This document shows, piece after piece, positions 12,190 to 26,280 of a stretch of 64,000 bases of DNA. A program made the translations under genes and the position numbers. The DNA lies in the NCBI GenBank assembly GCA_034440615.1, contig JAOTOM010004621.1, forward strand, positions 214,001-278,000, read 5' to 3'. Positions within the stretch are counted from its first letter, which is position 1; each line of letters begins with the position of its first letter. The stretch comes from Ashinkailepas kermadecensis. Its lineage: Eukaryota; Arthropoda; Thecostraca; Neolepadidae. The notes under the pieces are model-generated. The model was given only the letters and a program-made list of their open reading frames with translations, ran no database searches and was not told where the DNA came from.

Positions 12190-15100
12190 GGCAATAGAAC
12201 CTCACAGTCAGCAAATAGGGATGGCAGTAGATCAAGGGGGCAGAGTGGTAGCCCATCCAGAGATGATAGAGCTACTCGGCATGAAAAAACCAAAGATGGC
12301 TATGGAACGTTTCTTAAGTGTATGATGCTTAATGCTCAGAGTATTCGATCCAAATTTGACGAGTTCAAGTGTTATGTTGCTGATGAGGAACCAGATTTTG
12401 TTTGCATTACTGAGGCATGGGTCAGTGAGGGGTATTTTGGGGAAAACTTGCAGGACTATGAGATCCAGGGATACAATATGTTTTCATGCAATAGGGGTCC
12501 AGCAGTGAAAGGGGGTGGTGTAATGCTCTATGTGAATAGCTTATTCAGTTCTCGAAAAGTAGCAGATGGGGTAAAAAATGTGTCTGTGGAGTCCATTTGG
12601 CTTGATGTTTCTGTGGGAAAAGGCAACAGCAATACACTGAGAATAGGAGCTTTGTACCGATCAGGAACCTTGCCACATTCTCAGCAACTGGAGCTTGATA
12701 ACGTGATTTGTGAGGAAATCAGTAGAAACTTTCAGAGGAAATGCCTTATTCTTGGTGACTTTAATCTAAAAGGATATGAAAATGTTGGTGTTGGTTCCCC
12801 AGCATGTAAACTGTTTAGGAAATGCCTGGAAGAGGACCTGTTCTTACACCAGTTTGTAACAGAACCAACTAGGTAGGGCTCATTCTTGGACCTTGTCTTC
12901 TCGGATTTAAGTGATTTAGTTCAAGACTTGACTGTAGGAGAAACTCTGGGAAGAAGTGACCATAACATAGTGAGATTCAAGGCACATGTAACAGGGACAA
13001 TCAAGGATAATTTGGCAAAGGTTCCAAATTTTAACAGGGCAGACTTTGACTGCATGAGAGCGGCTTTAAGTGCCATAAAATGGGAAGAAGAATTATCCGA
13101 TTTAAATGCCTGTGAAATGTGGGAAAAGTTCAAATCTTACTTGAGGGAAATTCAGATTAGACATGTCCCCTAAAAGCAAAGGCACAAAAGAAGAGTAGGA
13201 AAGCCAGCATGGCTTACACCAGATTTGACAAAAGCAATTAAGGCTACGAAAGATGCATTTAGAGTATTTAAGGAAGCTTCAAATATAGTAAATCTAAGGT
13301 TGTATCAAAAAGCTAGAGACGCTGTGAAGCAGAAAACCAGAGCAGCAAAGCGAGCAAAAAGAATTGGATTTGGCTAGGAACTGTAATGGGGACAGTAAAA
13401 AGTTCTTTAGTTTCTACAAGCTAAGTAAAGTTTCAAGCACAATTGGTCCATTGGAAGTAAATGGGATTATATTGAGTGAGGATGGTGAGATGGTTGAGGA
13501 ATTGAGCAAGCAGTTTAAATCAGTGTTTACATTGGAGGATATGACTAATCTGGAAACTGTGAACCACAGCTCAGCAACAGGTGATCAGTTACATGATGTT
13601 GATTTCATTGACAGTGATGTTGTTTTGAATTATGTCAGGAAAATAAAGCCAAACAAGGCAGCAGGACCTGATGGAATTTATGCTGGGGTATTGCGGGAAG
13701 CTGAAAAAGAATTGGCAATTCCACCCAGTATAATATTTTGTAGATCAGTTTCACAAAATGAAATTCCAACCGATTGGAAAAGGGCAAATGTAGTTCCTAT
13801 TTTCAAGAAAGGAGAAAGAGGGAAAGTTGAAAACTATAGGCCAGTAAGCCTGACATCACTAGTCTGCAAGGTACTTGAATCAATTATCAAGGATAAAATA
13901 GTTAGTTTTGTGGAAGCAAACAGAGTGATTCAAGATACTCAACATGGGTTTAGAAAAGGGCGATCGTGTCTCACAAATCTCTTGGACTTTTTTAATTTTG
14001 CTACAGAACAATTTAATAAGGGAAATCAGGTTGATGTAGCATATCTTGACTTTAGCAAGGCCTTTGACAAGGTATCTCATAAACGGTTAATGATGCAGCT
14101 TCAGGCCCATGGTATTGTGGGTAACATCCTAAAGTGGATAGGGTTGCGGCTTTCAGATAGACAGCAGAGAGTGATGCTAAATGGTACAAAATCATCATGG
14201 CAAAATGTTCTTAGTGGAGTCCCCCAGGGGTCAGTACTGGGACCACTATTGTTCATTATGTTTGTAAATAACATTGAAAGTGGCCTAAGCAGTAAGGTTT
14301 TGAAATTTGCAGATGATTTGAAGGTCTTTAGGGCAATAACAGGGAACAATGAGCAGGTCTTGCTGCAGAAAGACTTAGACGAGCTTGTGAAGTGGTCCGA
14401 AAAATGGCAAATGAAATTTAATTTTGATAAGTGCAAAATCATGCATGTAGGTAGGCAGCATATCAAGGCTCCATACTTGATGGGTGGCCAAGTACTATCT
14501 GTGACTTAGCAGGAGAAGGACCTAGGTATTATTTTGAACACACAATTGGGGGCATCAGAACAGACCAAAGAAGCCAGGAAGAAGGCACTAAGAATGCTTG
14601 GGGCAATAAATAGGAATGTATCATACAAAAGTGAGGAAGTCATCAGGAAGCTTTATTGTGCATATGTCAGGCCACATCTGGAATATTGTGTCCAAGCTTG
14701 GTCCCCTAGTTATGAAAAGATTGTTGGCTTTTAGAGAGAGTACAAAAGAGGGCAACAAAAATGGTGAATGGTATGGGCAACCTGGCATATGAGGAAAGAT
14801 TGAAGAAATTGAATATGTTTTCACTTAGATATAGAAGGCTGAGAGGAGATCTTATCGAGGTCTTTAAATTTGTTCATGGTCAGGAACAGGGTTATCTCAG
14901 GGAACTGTTTGAATTTAACAGCAATGATGCAATCATCAATTCAAAATTAAAGTTAATCACAGCAGGACAAGGTTAAGACAGTCCTTCTTCACCAACAGGG
15001 TAGTAGAACACTGGAACCAGCTGCCAGTAACCATTGTCAGTAGCAACACACTGAACATCTTTAAGAACAGCATAGACAATCATTATAAGAATAGGGGGCT

Positions 15101-15230
15101 TGTTTTTCTGTATTCCAGGGAGAGTTGATCAACACATTTGGTGGACAACTGGTTCAGTGTGCAGAGTGCAACCAAGAAGGGCCCTTGTGACGCATAGTTG
15201 CACTGATCTTTTATGTCTTTATGTTTTTAT
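12190..15230 (+). mobile_element. CR1/L2-like non-LTR retrotransposon, 5'-truncated, decayed
   Basis: An ORF2-type endonuclease plus reverse transcriptase unit with no ORF1 visible upstream. Coding similarity seems to begin before the first ATG, at about 12190, so the copy is 5'-truncated. The 3' end carries repeated tttatgt words near 15210-15230, a plausible tail. The coding part is broken by stops and frameshifts (see 12322-14976). No target-site duplication was recognised. Confidence 0.85.
12322..14976 (+). pseudogene. Retrotransposon endonuclease/reverse transcriptase (ORF2), broken
   Basis: The AP-endonuclease domain comes first: LNAQSIRSKFDEF (about 12328), ITEAW (12405), GGGVMLY, LGDFNLKG (about 12757) and GRSDHN (about 12950). 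The RT domain follows: PNKAAGPDGI, NYRPVSLTSL, TQHGFRKGRSC, AYLDFSKAFDKV (about 14038), GVPQGSVLGPLLF (about 14217) and KFADDLK (about 14300), then a CR1-type C terminus with RKLYCAYVRPHLEYC and YEERLKKLN. Both catalytic aspartates of FADD and the D of LDFSKAFD are kept. Breaks: TAG at 12874-12876, TAA at 13171-13173, a frameshift near 13355, TAG near 14507-14509, TAG near 14732 and a frameshift just after. The copy cannot make a full protein. Confidence 0.9.
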
Positions 15231-18200
15231 GTGTTGCATCCAAATCGTTTACCTCAGCTTTCTACGCGGCTGATCTCGAGAAACTATCAGATATCTCAGT
15301 TTTATTTCACACGTTGCATAACTCTATTCCGCGTGATGATTAAATAAAACCACCATCTGACGTTAATTTTCCGACCGCTGTTGCTCATACTGAAAAACGT
15401 TGAGTTTGCCTCCCTCTACTTCAGCGTGATGACGAGTTGCTGGCGTGCCATTCTATTGCAATGCATGCAATCATTCGACTACATGCCGAGCAACAAGGCG
15501 TATGCATGTGCTCATTCTATGTGCATTCATATAACTTCTAACCACCCTCCGATTTCAGCGACGCCCTTATCGATTCAGATGTCCTCACAGCTTTCAATTC
15601 TGCCCCTTGCTTCTGGTCGACATTCACACTGTGACATATTACCACGCTGAATAGGACATGGCCGGGAGGTCATCCGGAGCCGCTCAACTGGACTTCAGCA
15701 GCTGACAGCTTCTTGAAAATGCGCCCACCGTCTGGGTCGGACTGCGGCGTCCGTCAGCTCGATAGAGATAACCGGTTGAGAATTGCCGCCGTCCGGGCAG
15801 TTCCTTCCACTATACGACTCTTGACGACCCGCTAGAAGCGCCGGCTGATGACGGAAGCCACCACTCCCAACTACCCGACACAGCTCGGATCGCTCTCAGC
15901 CAGCGCAGTTTTCAGAACAGTGTGGCGCCCCGACCGGCCGTGGCCAAAAAGCGCGCCGACCCGCGCTGGGTCGATCGTACCCGCGAGACGGCTCAAGGTG
16001 AGATATGTCGCCTCCTGCTGCTGCTGACCCCCCCCCCTATTTTCCCCAGGAGGGGATGAGGGTTAGGTGCGGATTGGTGGTTGCGGTAGCCTGTGCGATG
16101 GCTGTCCGCTACGTGTTCAAGACGTTGGGATTATTGTCGTGTGTGACGTGAAGCTACCTGCAATGTATGCTGTTTGCTGAGATGCTCATTGTTTACTGAT
16201 ATTGTGCATCGATATTTCAGCTGCCAACCAGGGACAAACGACCTGGCATCCTGAACGTCCATCCATAAGCTACGATTTTGCCGTTAAGTTCAATATCTAA
16301 CATTAGGGATTAAGATTTACTTTCCCATGTCACGGTTAGGATGGCCATGTGCTTGTCTCGCAATATTGGATGGCGATGTTATGCGATTTTCTACTTATGT
16401 TGCTATCAATCGTCACTAAATCAAGCTAACGTAAAACGGCGCGTCTGAGGAATGACAATAGGCGTTCTCACGATCGTTCCACCTCAATACCTGAAAGATT
16501 GTCACATATTTAATCAATTTGGTATATACAAATTGGATATGAACATGAAAATCAAACGGGATTCCATACCCTCAAACACATTACAAGAATTTACGGAAAA
16601 GGAAATACTTAATCTGGTTTTGCAATTCGAAACGCATATATATATTACGATGCACCCGAAAGCTTAAATAACTAACATATAGATTACGTGGCAAATTGTG
16701 ATGACAAAATGGTGTGACGAATATCTGGTTTTGACACCGACTTCTGCTAGGTGAACTACTATTCCACAGACGAAGTGCAGCTGACATAGCTAATACAAAC
16801 CTTCACAGTTACAGCTGTGACGGAATCCGAGCGGCGTACTATCCGCACCATATGGCGGCGTCAACACATTTACGGCCGATACTGGAGTTTGAGTTGCTTC
16901 CTCCCCGACCGCACCCATTAACGGGGGGGGGGGGCTAGACACGCATTATGAGTTTGGTACGACGTTTCTGGTCAGGCCAATTCTCAGTCACCACCGAGTT
17001 TGAACAGACGGAGCTCTGGCCTGGCCTGCGCACACCACTGAGTTCCGTGGCATTTCCAAGTAGCGCTAAGTGTTGTTAGAAGGAAAAATAATCCGAGTGA
17101 CCGAATACAATGCTTTGGCCGACTTTTCCCACTACATACGAGATCACTGTACAAGGTGTTGGTGCGACAAAGACAGGCACTCGTACTAACCCCCACCGCA
17201 AATGTAGGTGTTTCGCAACGGTTGCTGGCACAGCGTTTTAAAATAGGCGCTGTCTGCGCTGGTACAATTTTACAAGAACACAAGGCTAAATACCATAAGA
17301 GGGCCAAACCATTGAAAAGTGAGCCCGAAACAGTCTAATCCCGTGGCACCAAGAGAGGCACTATTGCAACCATTCGGATGCCCATGGCACAGTGCGCATG
17401 CGCAGTCATTGGCCCCTCCCACCATTACGACGCCACACTCGTTCGCCACGGACGTAATACGGAGTCAGTGTGAACCGCGCATAAAGCGCAGAACTTGCAA
17501 AACCGATCGTTAGCACGAACTACGCGTCGCGCAGATCGTGGAATTTAAGTCATTACGGATGACGAAAGTTACTTTACGTTTTCCAGGAACGACATGCTCT
17601 GCAACCAGGGGTTCTGCACAGGCACAGATGGCGGCGTGCCTGATCATGCCAATTTCCGTGAAATCGGGAAGTTTCCTCGAAAACTCCTCGTCCTCGTGTT
17701 TAACGCGATCTGCCCAAGGGGAGCATCTGTGCCAGCTATCTGCTGGAGCCGAGCGGACGTGGATGGCGTTATGTATCGCAAAGAGTGCCTGCGTGGTGTT
17801 CGGCAGCGGTACATTCACACACGATGCCCTGCTGGTGGTTATGTGGCTCAGCCAGACCGGGTCGCGGCACATCATGCCTGTGACACCCGGCTCCTGTCGG
17901 AGAAGGTCAGTGTGCCCGTTATAGAACGAGATAGTACAATTTGAATACCGCACATCCTGAGAAACAATTCCCTTGCGGAGGTCAGACAAAATATAGGGAG
18001 TGGCTCTTGGCACACCGCACCGGACAAAAGCAAACGCCTGCCCAGTATTGTTTCAATGAGTGGAATTCGTCCTGGTACGATTCCTGGGTACGGATTCCGG
18101 CGGTACGATCGGACCGCCGGAGCGGCGCAGTGTTACATCGACTGAGAGATGTGAGCGTTTGTAGCAATCAGCAATCTTCGATATCATCAACGTTTTGGGA

Positions 18201-19150
18201 TGTTGTATTCCCGTCAACGCATTCGACTAAGTAGCAAACATCTCACGCTTTGAGCGGTTGACAATTGCTCGACCGCAATTCTAGATACATCACAAACATA
18301 CACAGTACACTCACCATGAAAAATAATCCAGAGCGCTCGACCTCATGACCACCCGTCTATGCACACTCCAAAACGATGTTTACGCAGCCCTGCATGTATG
18401 CATTGACAACCAACAAACACCAACATATAACGCTTGTCAGCAGTTTCTTACTTTACACATACACCACAAAGCACAGCATCACACCGCAACTGTAACACAC
18501 TGGTCACACAAATCATCACAATGTACAAGCACAATCTGCAGCACAAAGCACTCGTCCGAATCCCCAGCCACTGCAGTACGGCATGCGCTTACAACCCGTA
18601 AAACCTCCGTTAGAGAAGGTCAAAAACAAAATGAAGCTCAAGGCAGTGCCTTATGGCAATGGTGTAACTTGGGGTCACACGACAGCACTCTTGCTGATTT
18701 GTAGCGCGTGTCCATACCGAGTTGTTTACTACGACACGTGCAGGTGCATTGTACGACAACATGTGAGGAATCAATACTGCATTGCAATCCAGGAAAATAC
18801 AATTTCTTAGATGTAGCTCAAACAACACAAAGTTCCCTCAGCTGAAATAAGGGGACGGTGACGTTTGTGCAATAAGTTTGGTACAATCAAATACCATGGC
18901 CAGTCGGTTCGTTCAGACAGAAGCCAAACGACTCGCGAGGAATTGCTACGAGTGATGCCGTGGAAATGGATCTTAAGCCTGTCCATTTGATTCAGCACGG
19001 TAATAAATTAGTCGCGAGCAGGAAAGCTCAGGCGACAGAACTTCCATGCCTACGACCAACATATAATTACTGGCCATTTGAGGCGTACATTAATCTTCCG
19101 GTCGCCAAGTGCGGGAGCTCAGGTTCTTTGTTTGTGTTGCCGAATTGACG
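15231..19150. other. No gene recognised; GC-rich patch at 15650-16080
   Basis: Mostly unassigned sequence. 15650-16080 is GC- and CpG-rich and includes a reading frame ending at CTCAAG|GTGAGA near 15997-16008, which looks like an exon/donor boundary (the frame contains KKRADPRWVDRTRETAQ), but no family was recognised. At 17510-18013 (-) there is a 167-codon ORF with no known motif that overlaps ORFs on the other strand, so it is probably chance. Confidence 0.4.
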
Positions 19151-19220
19151 TGCTACATTCGCATTGAGCGGGGCGGCAGGCGGACGGGCGGGCAGTTGGG
19201 CGCCGGCGCCATGTGCCTAC

Positions 19221-19453
19221 CTTCGTACAGCCAGTCGGGCACGCCGTTGAAGATGACGCCGGGCCGGCCGGAGGCGGTGACGCGCCGCACGTCGTCCGAG
19301 CCGGCCGACGTCTTGTAGTAGATGTCGTTGTTGTAGACCATGACGAGCGCGTTGCCGCGGCCGCCGGTCACGTTGTTGGTGGGCACCCAGGCGGCGTAGC
19401 TGAGCGTCGGGTGGCCGCGCTCGTCCGGGGTCGGGGTCAGGGCCGTCCGCCGC
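19221..19453 (-). CDS. DPP4-like dipeptidyl peptidase, beta-propeller exon
   Basis: Read on the minus strand, a 233-bp exon encodes 77 codons plus split codons at both ends. It includes TLSYAAWVP, ALVMVYNNDIYYK, GRPGVIFNGVPDWLYE. This is the DPPIV N-terminal propeller (S9B family: DPP4, DPP8/9-like, DPP6/10); the NNDIYY and GV-I-NG--DW-YE blocks are hallmarks. The double-Glu substrate-binding motif that follows DW-YE in active members must lie in the next exon, because this one ends after the first E in phase 1. Acceptor ccccacag lies at 19454 and donor gaag|GTAGGC at 19219-19220. Enzymes of this family are type II membrane serine peptidases removing N-terminal Xaa-Pro dipeptides; DPP6/10-like members lack activity, and the catalytic domain is not in view. 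The acceptor side is continuous with a minisatellite. Confidence 0.85.
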
Positions 19454-19735
19454 CTGTGGGGCACACGTCCGGGGTCGGGGTCAGGGCCGTCCGCCGCCTG
19501 CGGGGCACACGTCCGGGGTCGGGATCAGGGCTGTCCGCCGCCTGCGGGGCACACGTCCGGGGTCGAGGTCAGGGCCGTCCGCCGCCTGCGGGGCACACGT
19601 CCGGGGTCGGGGTCAGGGCCGTCCGCCGCCTGCGGGGCACACGTCCGGGGTCGGGGTCAGGGCCGTCCGCCGCCTGCGGGGCACACGTCCGGGGTCGGGA
19701 TCAGGGCTGTCCGCCGCCTGCGGGCACACGAGTCG
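19441..19735 (-). repeat. 44-bp minisatellite spanning the DPP exon acceptor, ~7 copies
   Basis: Units begin near 19441, 19485, 19529, 19573, 19617, 19661 and 19705. On the minus strand each unit contains tgccccgcag|gcggcggacg followed by gccctgaccccgacccc. That is the last ~14 bp of the intron with its AG, plus the first ~30 bp of the exon at 19221-19453. The exon-proximal unit has ccccacag; the others have ccccgcag. Thus the splice acceptor is duplicated about seven times. The unit length is 2 modulo 3. Confidence 0.9.
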
Positions 19736-19740
19736 TGGTC

Positions 19741-20081
19741 GCGCAGTTGGCACACCGACAAGTCGGCAGCCAAGGTCGATGCACAAACCCCTACCTGGTG
19801 CGAAGTGCATAGGCTGTCACTGACTTCGGAGCGGCAAAATGGTACTACGCTGCAGCTATTAAGGTCATATTAGAAGCATCAGACGTTGTTATCGCCGTTT
19901 TCAATATAGGCGGAATGAATAGGTCCGCCTTCCAAATGAATCTGAGGATAGACGGCAAAGATGGCCTGGTTCGCTGAAATATTATGGGCTGAATCAACAT
20001 CATCGATTTCTAATTTACGATAATAAGTTAATTGAAGCATTGGGCTTGCACGAAATGAGAAAACTTATCAGAATCGCTGGT
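19741..20081. other. No gene recognised
   Basis: Presumed intron sequence of the DPP-like gene. I see no repeat or coding signal. Confidence 0.5.
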
Positions 20082-20234
20082 CATTTCGTAAGACGCGCAG
20101 TCCGTTCCGTAAGACACATAGTCCGTTCCGTAAGACACACAGTCCGTTCCGTAAGGTACACAACCCATTCCGTAATGCACGCAACCCATAACGCAAGACA
20201 CGTAGTCCGTTCCGTAGGACAAGCAGTCCGTTCA
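20082..20234. repeat. 21-bp minisatellite, about 7 copies
   Basis: The unit is gtccgttccgtaagacacac (+1 base). The central copies are the best conserved; the later ones drift (aacccattccgtaatgcac). Because 21 is divisible by 3, a repetitive VRSVRHT-type peptide is read, which is an artefact. Confidence 0.9.
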
Positions 20235-23200
20235 CTATGACGTGTGCTTTCACTCGATGCTTGATTTTTATCTTGATTTTGATACTGACTTAAGCATGTG
20301 TAAGTCAGTTCTTCTCATTCCGGCTTGCATTAAGCTAGTACACGATTCACTGTTGTTTTGTCGCCTCTATTGATGCCCATATGCAATGCGGCCAAGCAAA
20401 GTGGGAATTAACATGCAGGTCATCATCGAATTATTTGAAAAATTATTAATGCATGCTTGCTTGAAAGAAGATCATTTTCCACCTGTGTGCATACAGAAAA
20501 ACAACAAAGACCAGCCAGGCAGGTTACTGTGCCCTTCTCGAGGACTAATATTGGAATTGTACCACGGCCAGCGATACGCAAGACCAACCTAATAGCGTGC
20601 ACCGGACATTGCGTTTTCCCTGGACAGTGCGGGGCCTTGGCACCAGTTGTGGTCACCTGCAGCAACATGTAGCTGTATGTAAATGTGGTCTACCCGCATC
20701 TCAGTTCCCTTCATCACCGCACTCTCCAACATTCTGGATACCTCGACACATGCGGCTCAATTCGCAATAGTACACAATTTGAGTGTTTTTACCACACGAT
20801 TACAAAGTGACTTCTGTCAATGTTTTTAACACATATGCTCCAGTTCGACGGATACGAATGAATATGTCCCAACGGTGAGTGTGGCCATGCAAGACTTACT
20901 ACGTATCGGTCTTATAGTGAACTTTATGGCAACAGCTCTGATAGATGATGCAAGCGAAACAGCACGGTTGTCATCGTATTCGGTGAAGCAGCGTCCTTAG
21001 AGAAGTTGGGCCTAAATGCGATTGGCGCCGTGTTTTCCGTGGTAATGAAAAAAAAATAACCGAAAGGGCTTGCGTTAAACCCATTCCTCTGCACAGACGA
21101 CAATTAATTAAAGGTTGCACCCGCACATCGAATTTGGCCACGTCCGATATCCGGATATTCACAGGCATGTGAGGAGCTGAGACTAGGGTCTCTACAATTC
21201 GGTATGGGTTCAGGAAGGCTCACTGAGCTTCAATATATCTTCCGTCGCAAGCAATTTACCGACTCAGATCCCGGACCAATACATCTTGGCGACAACAAGA
21301 TGTTCAGTCCGCGCTGAATCACTTATTCACATACAAGGCGAGATCCAATCATAGCTGCACAACTACAAAGTCTTCAACTTCCTCAGAGTACGTAGATGAA
21401 TGTTGAGCATTATGATTCGAATGCAATAATGTACTACGGGAGAACATGCATCAGGAGCTAGTTCCAGACTGTAACTATGAACATGCATGCAGAACACATG
21501 TGAGATTGCTACTGCTGCAGGATTGGCGTTTTCAAATAAAAAGTGTTGCCTTTTTCTGGAAGGGATGAATGTCAATATTGTTAATCGCGTAGGATAAGGC
21601 CGCCCAACCGTAATATTTCTTCAACCCATGCAACACGCGCAGGTCCCCTCAACTTTCATCCAGTAAGCAAGAGTACGGCCATGCGCCTCTGGATACAGAA
21701 CGATGGTGTCAGTATGGTAAATGGTGCAGCAGCCAGTCCAGTGTGACCAACAATTACTGTTGTCCGTGTCATCTTCCACGACATGCTTCGCGGCAATCAA
21801 GATCCCTGTCAATTAAAATGAAATCACCCTTTTCATCGTCAGAAACTTTATCAGCATAACTTGATGACGCACTATCAGATTTTGAGCGTGACTGACAAAA
21901 TCAAATGGATTCACTATAAAATGTTGATTCTTTCTCTCATTAATCGTTAATTAAAAAAAAAACATTGATCAAGATGAAGTAATGGAAAAACCGATAGAAA
22001 TTACATTCTCGTGCGATTTTGAATTGACACATGAGTAGAATACATAACTACAGGTATCGCGCACATATTTGTGCGCAATTTCCTTCCCTCAACACATTCA
22101 CGTTGAAAATAAACGTAGGCTCATCATGCCTGTGCTCGTGAACATTATTTGTTACTTTTAGTTGGGTCGGCCCCCGCCTTACCAATTTTGAACTGATTCA
22201 TACACAGATCAATGTGACTGCTTGAGAACGTCGGGTAGGATGAACCCACTTGCATGTGCGATGTTATCCATTGAAGTGCTTCGTAATATGTGTATATTGT
22301 ATGGTACCTTGCAGTAAGACGATCACGTTGCAACCTCAGCATGCGTACTAGGATGACAATTTGAAATTCATAAGAGTTCAGACATGTTATCATTTCAGTG
22401 TTTCGAACATCCTGGCATGTGCTTCTAATTGGTGCAGGGTCGCAGCACAAACAACTAGTCAGCGAATCATTCTTCACACCTGTTAATATATTATATCCGA
22501 CATACCATGTTTATATTATACATATGTATCAGAAACATGCGATAAAAGGAATCAAAAACATCATATTGCTTAAAGCCTCTAACAACCCACAAACGCGTGC
22601 TCCTTGAAAACGCCATGCAAAATCATCGAAAAAAGACATCTTACCAGAGCAAAGAGAAATGCTCAGCAACAAACCAGGGCATGCAACTCTACTCAATTCC
22701 ACTCACCCTCTTGCTATGTCGTGGACGGTGTACTGAGCTAGGTACGAGTGTCGAAACTTCTGAAACACGAAAATTATGCATCAGACCAGCGAACGTGGAT
22801 CTAGATGGGTGTTGTGGTTCGTAGTTCCTCGCTTCGTTGTTCTCAGCGTCAATTCCGTTGTGGAAGCTCTGCCAAAAATGTTACAGCACACTAGTCTTCC
22901 AACAAACAAACCGGGGACCTAATAATTTCCATTGAACTAGTCTTCCTTGTGTTGTTCAGAAGCGCATCGACTGCATAGGTCATGTAGCACCAGCCTTTCT
23001 CTAGACATAACTAGGTTATTCATCGTCAAGGGTTGGCCTAGAGTAGGTAGGAATAGCACCCAGTCGCGGACCAAGCAATGGGGTCGCATCCGAGTTCTGC
23101 ACACCTTCACACCTGCGGTCCAAGCAGTGAGGTCGGCATCGGCTCCACAGCCGACTGCTAGGCTTGGATCTGCAGACATGATCACGTGCCCGTCATGTGT

Positions 23201-24535
23201 GGGAGGAACACGGTCGCACGACATTAGGGTTGCACAAATTAGACATCTCCATCTGCCGTTAAGTTATAAAGCAATAACGTCATAAGATAAAGTTGACAAG
23301 CGTCACAGGGGCCATCTGGATTAAACTATACATTGGAGATGATATAAGAAAAGAAAATAGACTGTGAAACTCTCATAATCAATGCTATGTTCTGATTTGA
23401 GAAGAAGAAAAAATCCCGTTGTCCAGCATGGCTAATGACCTTAGCATCCTACGCCCGAACGCCGGTTCTGAATCTACCGCCAGGTACACAATATTTCCTC
23501 ATTAATATTCATAACCTTAGACGTCTACCAGAATATATCTCACCCACGCACCCCAATTCCCATCCTCATATTGCACAACTTAGAGTAAAAAAGAAGATTC
23601 TTGGATCCAATTAACTTATCAACCTGGTTCTAGAGCTAGTTGCTTGGCCAGATTCGAGTTCTTCAAGCTGTGCTTTCCCAGCCACGCACCACGCGCCTGG
23701 CGAGTGCGCATTCAGTTCCGGCTATCGGCCGCCGGAGGTCATAAAAATTCTTCTTTTAAAATATTTTTCCCTTCCCCCGGGTTAAATATTAATTTCTTCC
23801 CGGATGCTTGGACATATAATTAACTGTATGACTAAGCATCCATTGTATTACGTGTCCGCCGCGGAACACCGATACACGGAAATATGCACACACAGACACA
23901 TTGGATTGCCATTTTGTTGCATATTGCATGTGTGCAATATACAGGAAAGCAAGACGTTTTGCTAGGTGGAGTGCAAACACGTTCCAATTCCATCTCTCAG
24001 ATGCGGAAGTACCTTGAAATGCTCTTGGGTACCCACATTCAGTTAGTCTTGCGACATGTCGCAAACCAATGCAATACGTGCAATATTTCAGGTATTGGTG
24101 CAAACCAGGTCTGCGACATGGTATTGTGAAAACTCCATCCGACCCAATAATAAATCATGTTTAATCGCATCGTGTCACACCACAGAGGAATTGATAATAC
24201 ACCACCGTGTATAAATGTAGCACTCTTTCCTACAAATATTGTGCTGTTCCAGAGTTTCAGTGTGTGACAGCACAAATACCCGAATACATGGCTACATTTG
24301 AAATGCCGCACGGGAGAAGGAGGGTGACCAGGACCTTGCAAATTAAAGTAAACAATTGATAGAAAGGAAAGTCACATGTTCGTGCTTGTTTCGTTGGTCT
24401 ATTGGGTTCGGCGCTGCCAAGGCTAAGCGCAACCAAAAGTGGTGTGGACGGCAGGGACGCTCCAGCCGAGTTCCATCCGGCACTTAGAAGAAGACCTTGG
24501 TCTTTGACCTCGCTTGCAACCAGCCTGTGTGCTGT
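20235..24535. other. Long unassigned stretch
   Basis: About 4.3 kb with no recognisable exon, RNA gene or element. Open frames at 22145-22477, 22937-23285 and 23789-24103 show no motif I know. If the two DPP exons belong to one gene this is intronic. Part of 22930-23230 is GC-richer and may be an unidentified interspersed repeat. Confidence 0.45.
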
Positions 24536-24690
24536 GTGTGTGCCTGCTCGGTCCGTCCTGTGCGTGTGCGTGTGTGTGTGTGTGTGCGTGTGCGTGTGTG
24601 TGTGCGTGTGCGTGTGCGTGTGCGTGTGCGTGTGCGTGTGCGTGTGCGTGTGCGTGTGTGTGTGCGTGTGTGTTTGTTTGCGTGTATGCG
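24536..24690. repeat. (GT)n/(GTGCGT)n microsatellite
   Basis: An alternating run of gtgtgt and gtgcgt. Such alternating purine-pyrimidine tracts can form Z-DNA. All ORFs across it are low-complexity artefacts. Confidence 0.95.
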
Positions 24691-25169
24691 TATTATGTGT
24701 AGTTTGTAGATGTGGATTGTGGATCCTCATGTCAGCTAATATGCATACGTACTTTTCCTGGCACGTCCTTGCGTTTATTTTCACTCTGAAACGAATACTT
24801 GCATGCAGTAAAGAATGCAAACGACTTCCACATCCTCACAATCCATGGAGATAGCCGACCCGCGAGGTATCGGGCTCTGCTCATCCCACGCGCGGTCATC
24901 AACAAAACACCGACTCTACCCACACCCGTTTCCCGCGAGCGCACGGCGAAATTAGCGCAGAGCCGCGTTCCCGACGGAGCGACTATTTGCCTCAGATCGG
25001 CCGAGTTCCACCATTGTGTCTTTGTTGTGGTGGTGGTGGTGGTGCAAGAGTGTGGCTTGGCTCCGCTGCAACGACGACCGATCGGGTGCTGCGTCTGACG
25101 GGGAGACGGAGCGATGCGGCAATCGGACGACGAAAGAAAATAAACACGAGGAAGAAAACATGAACAGTA

Positions 25170-25835
<666 letters not shown>

Positions 25836-26280
25836 AGCTTGCATACAAGTAAACGGAAGATTGTCGACGAAATTCAGGTTGCAGGCTACGTCCTGTGGTG
25901 CAAATTAGGGAAAGTTAGTGTTAGCAAGTGTGCAAAATAATACATGTTGCTGAGAAAAGGGACGTTGCTGCCACACAAGTGTGTTTTTTTTAGCTGCAAT
26001 AACTGACACACAAAACAAATTTATGCACACATGCTGCAAGCACAGTAGACTTTTTGCGAGAATAGACGTGTTCCAAAAAGACGGAACGCCACCCGTGCAT
26101 TCAACGAATATCTAGGTCTCCATGGTTGCTTTTCTCCACGCAATTGTGCTCTAAGTTGGTTGAAAGTTGCAGTAATAAAGTCTCAACTTGCACCGAAGCG
26201 AACTACTTCAACCGGGTGCCGAATGGGACGATATTAAAATAAATGATAGGCGCCTGCCACACTGGGCTTCAATTAATTGA

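Noticed and set aside
17510..18013. 167-codon minus-strand ORF and overlapping plus-strand ORFs
   Set aside because: No recognisable domain, and three overlapping frames of similar length on both strands suggest chance in a moderately GC-rich stretch.
19213..19812. 199-codon plus-strand ORF
   Set aside because: Antisense of the DPP exon and its 44-bp minisatellite; the minus strand carries the conserved motifs and splice sites.
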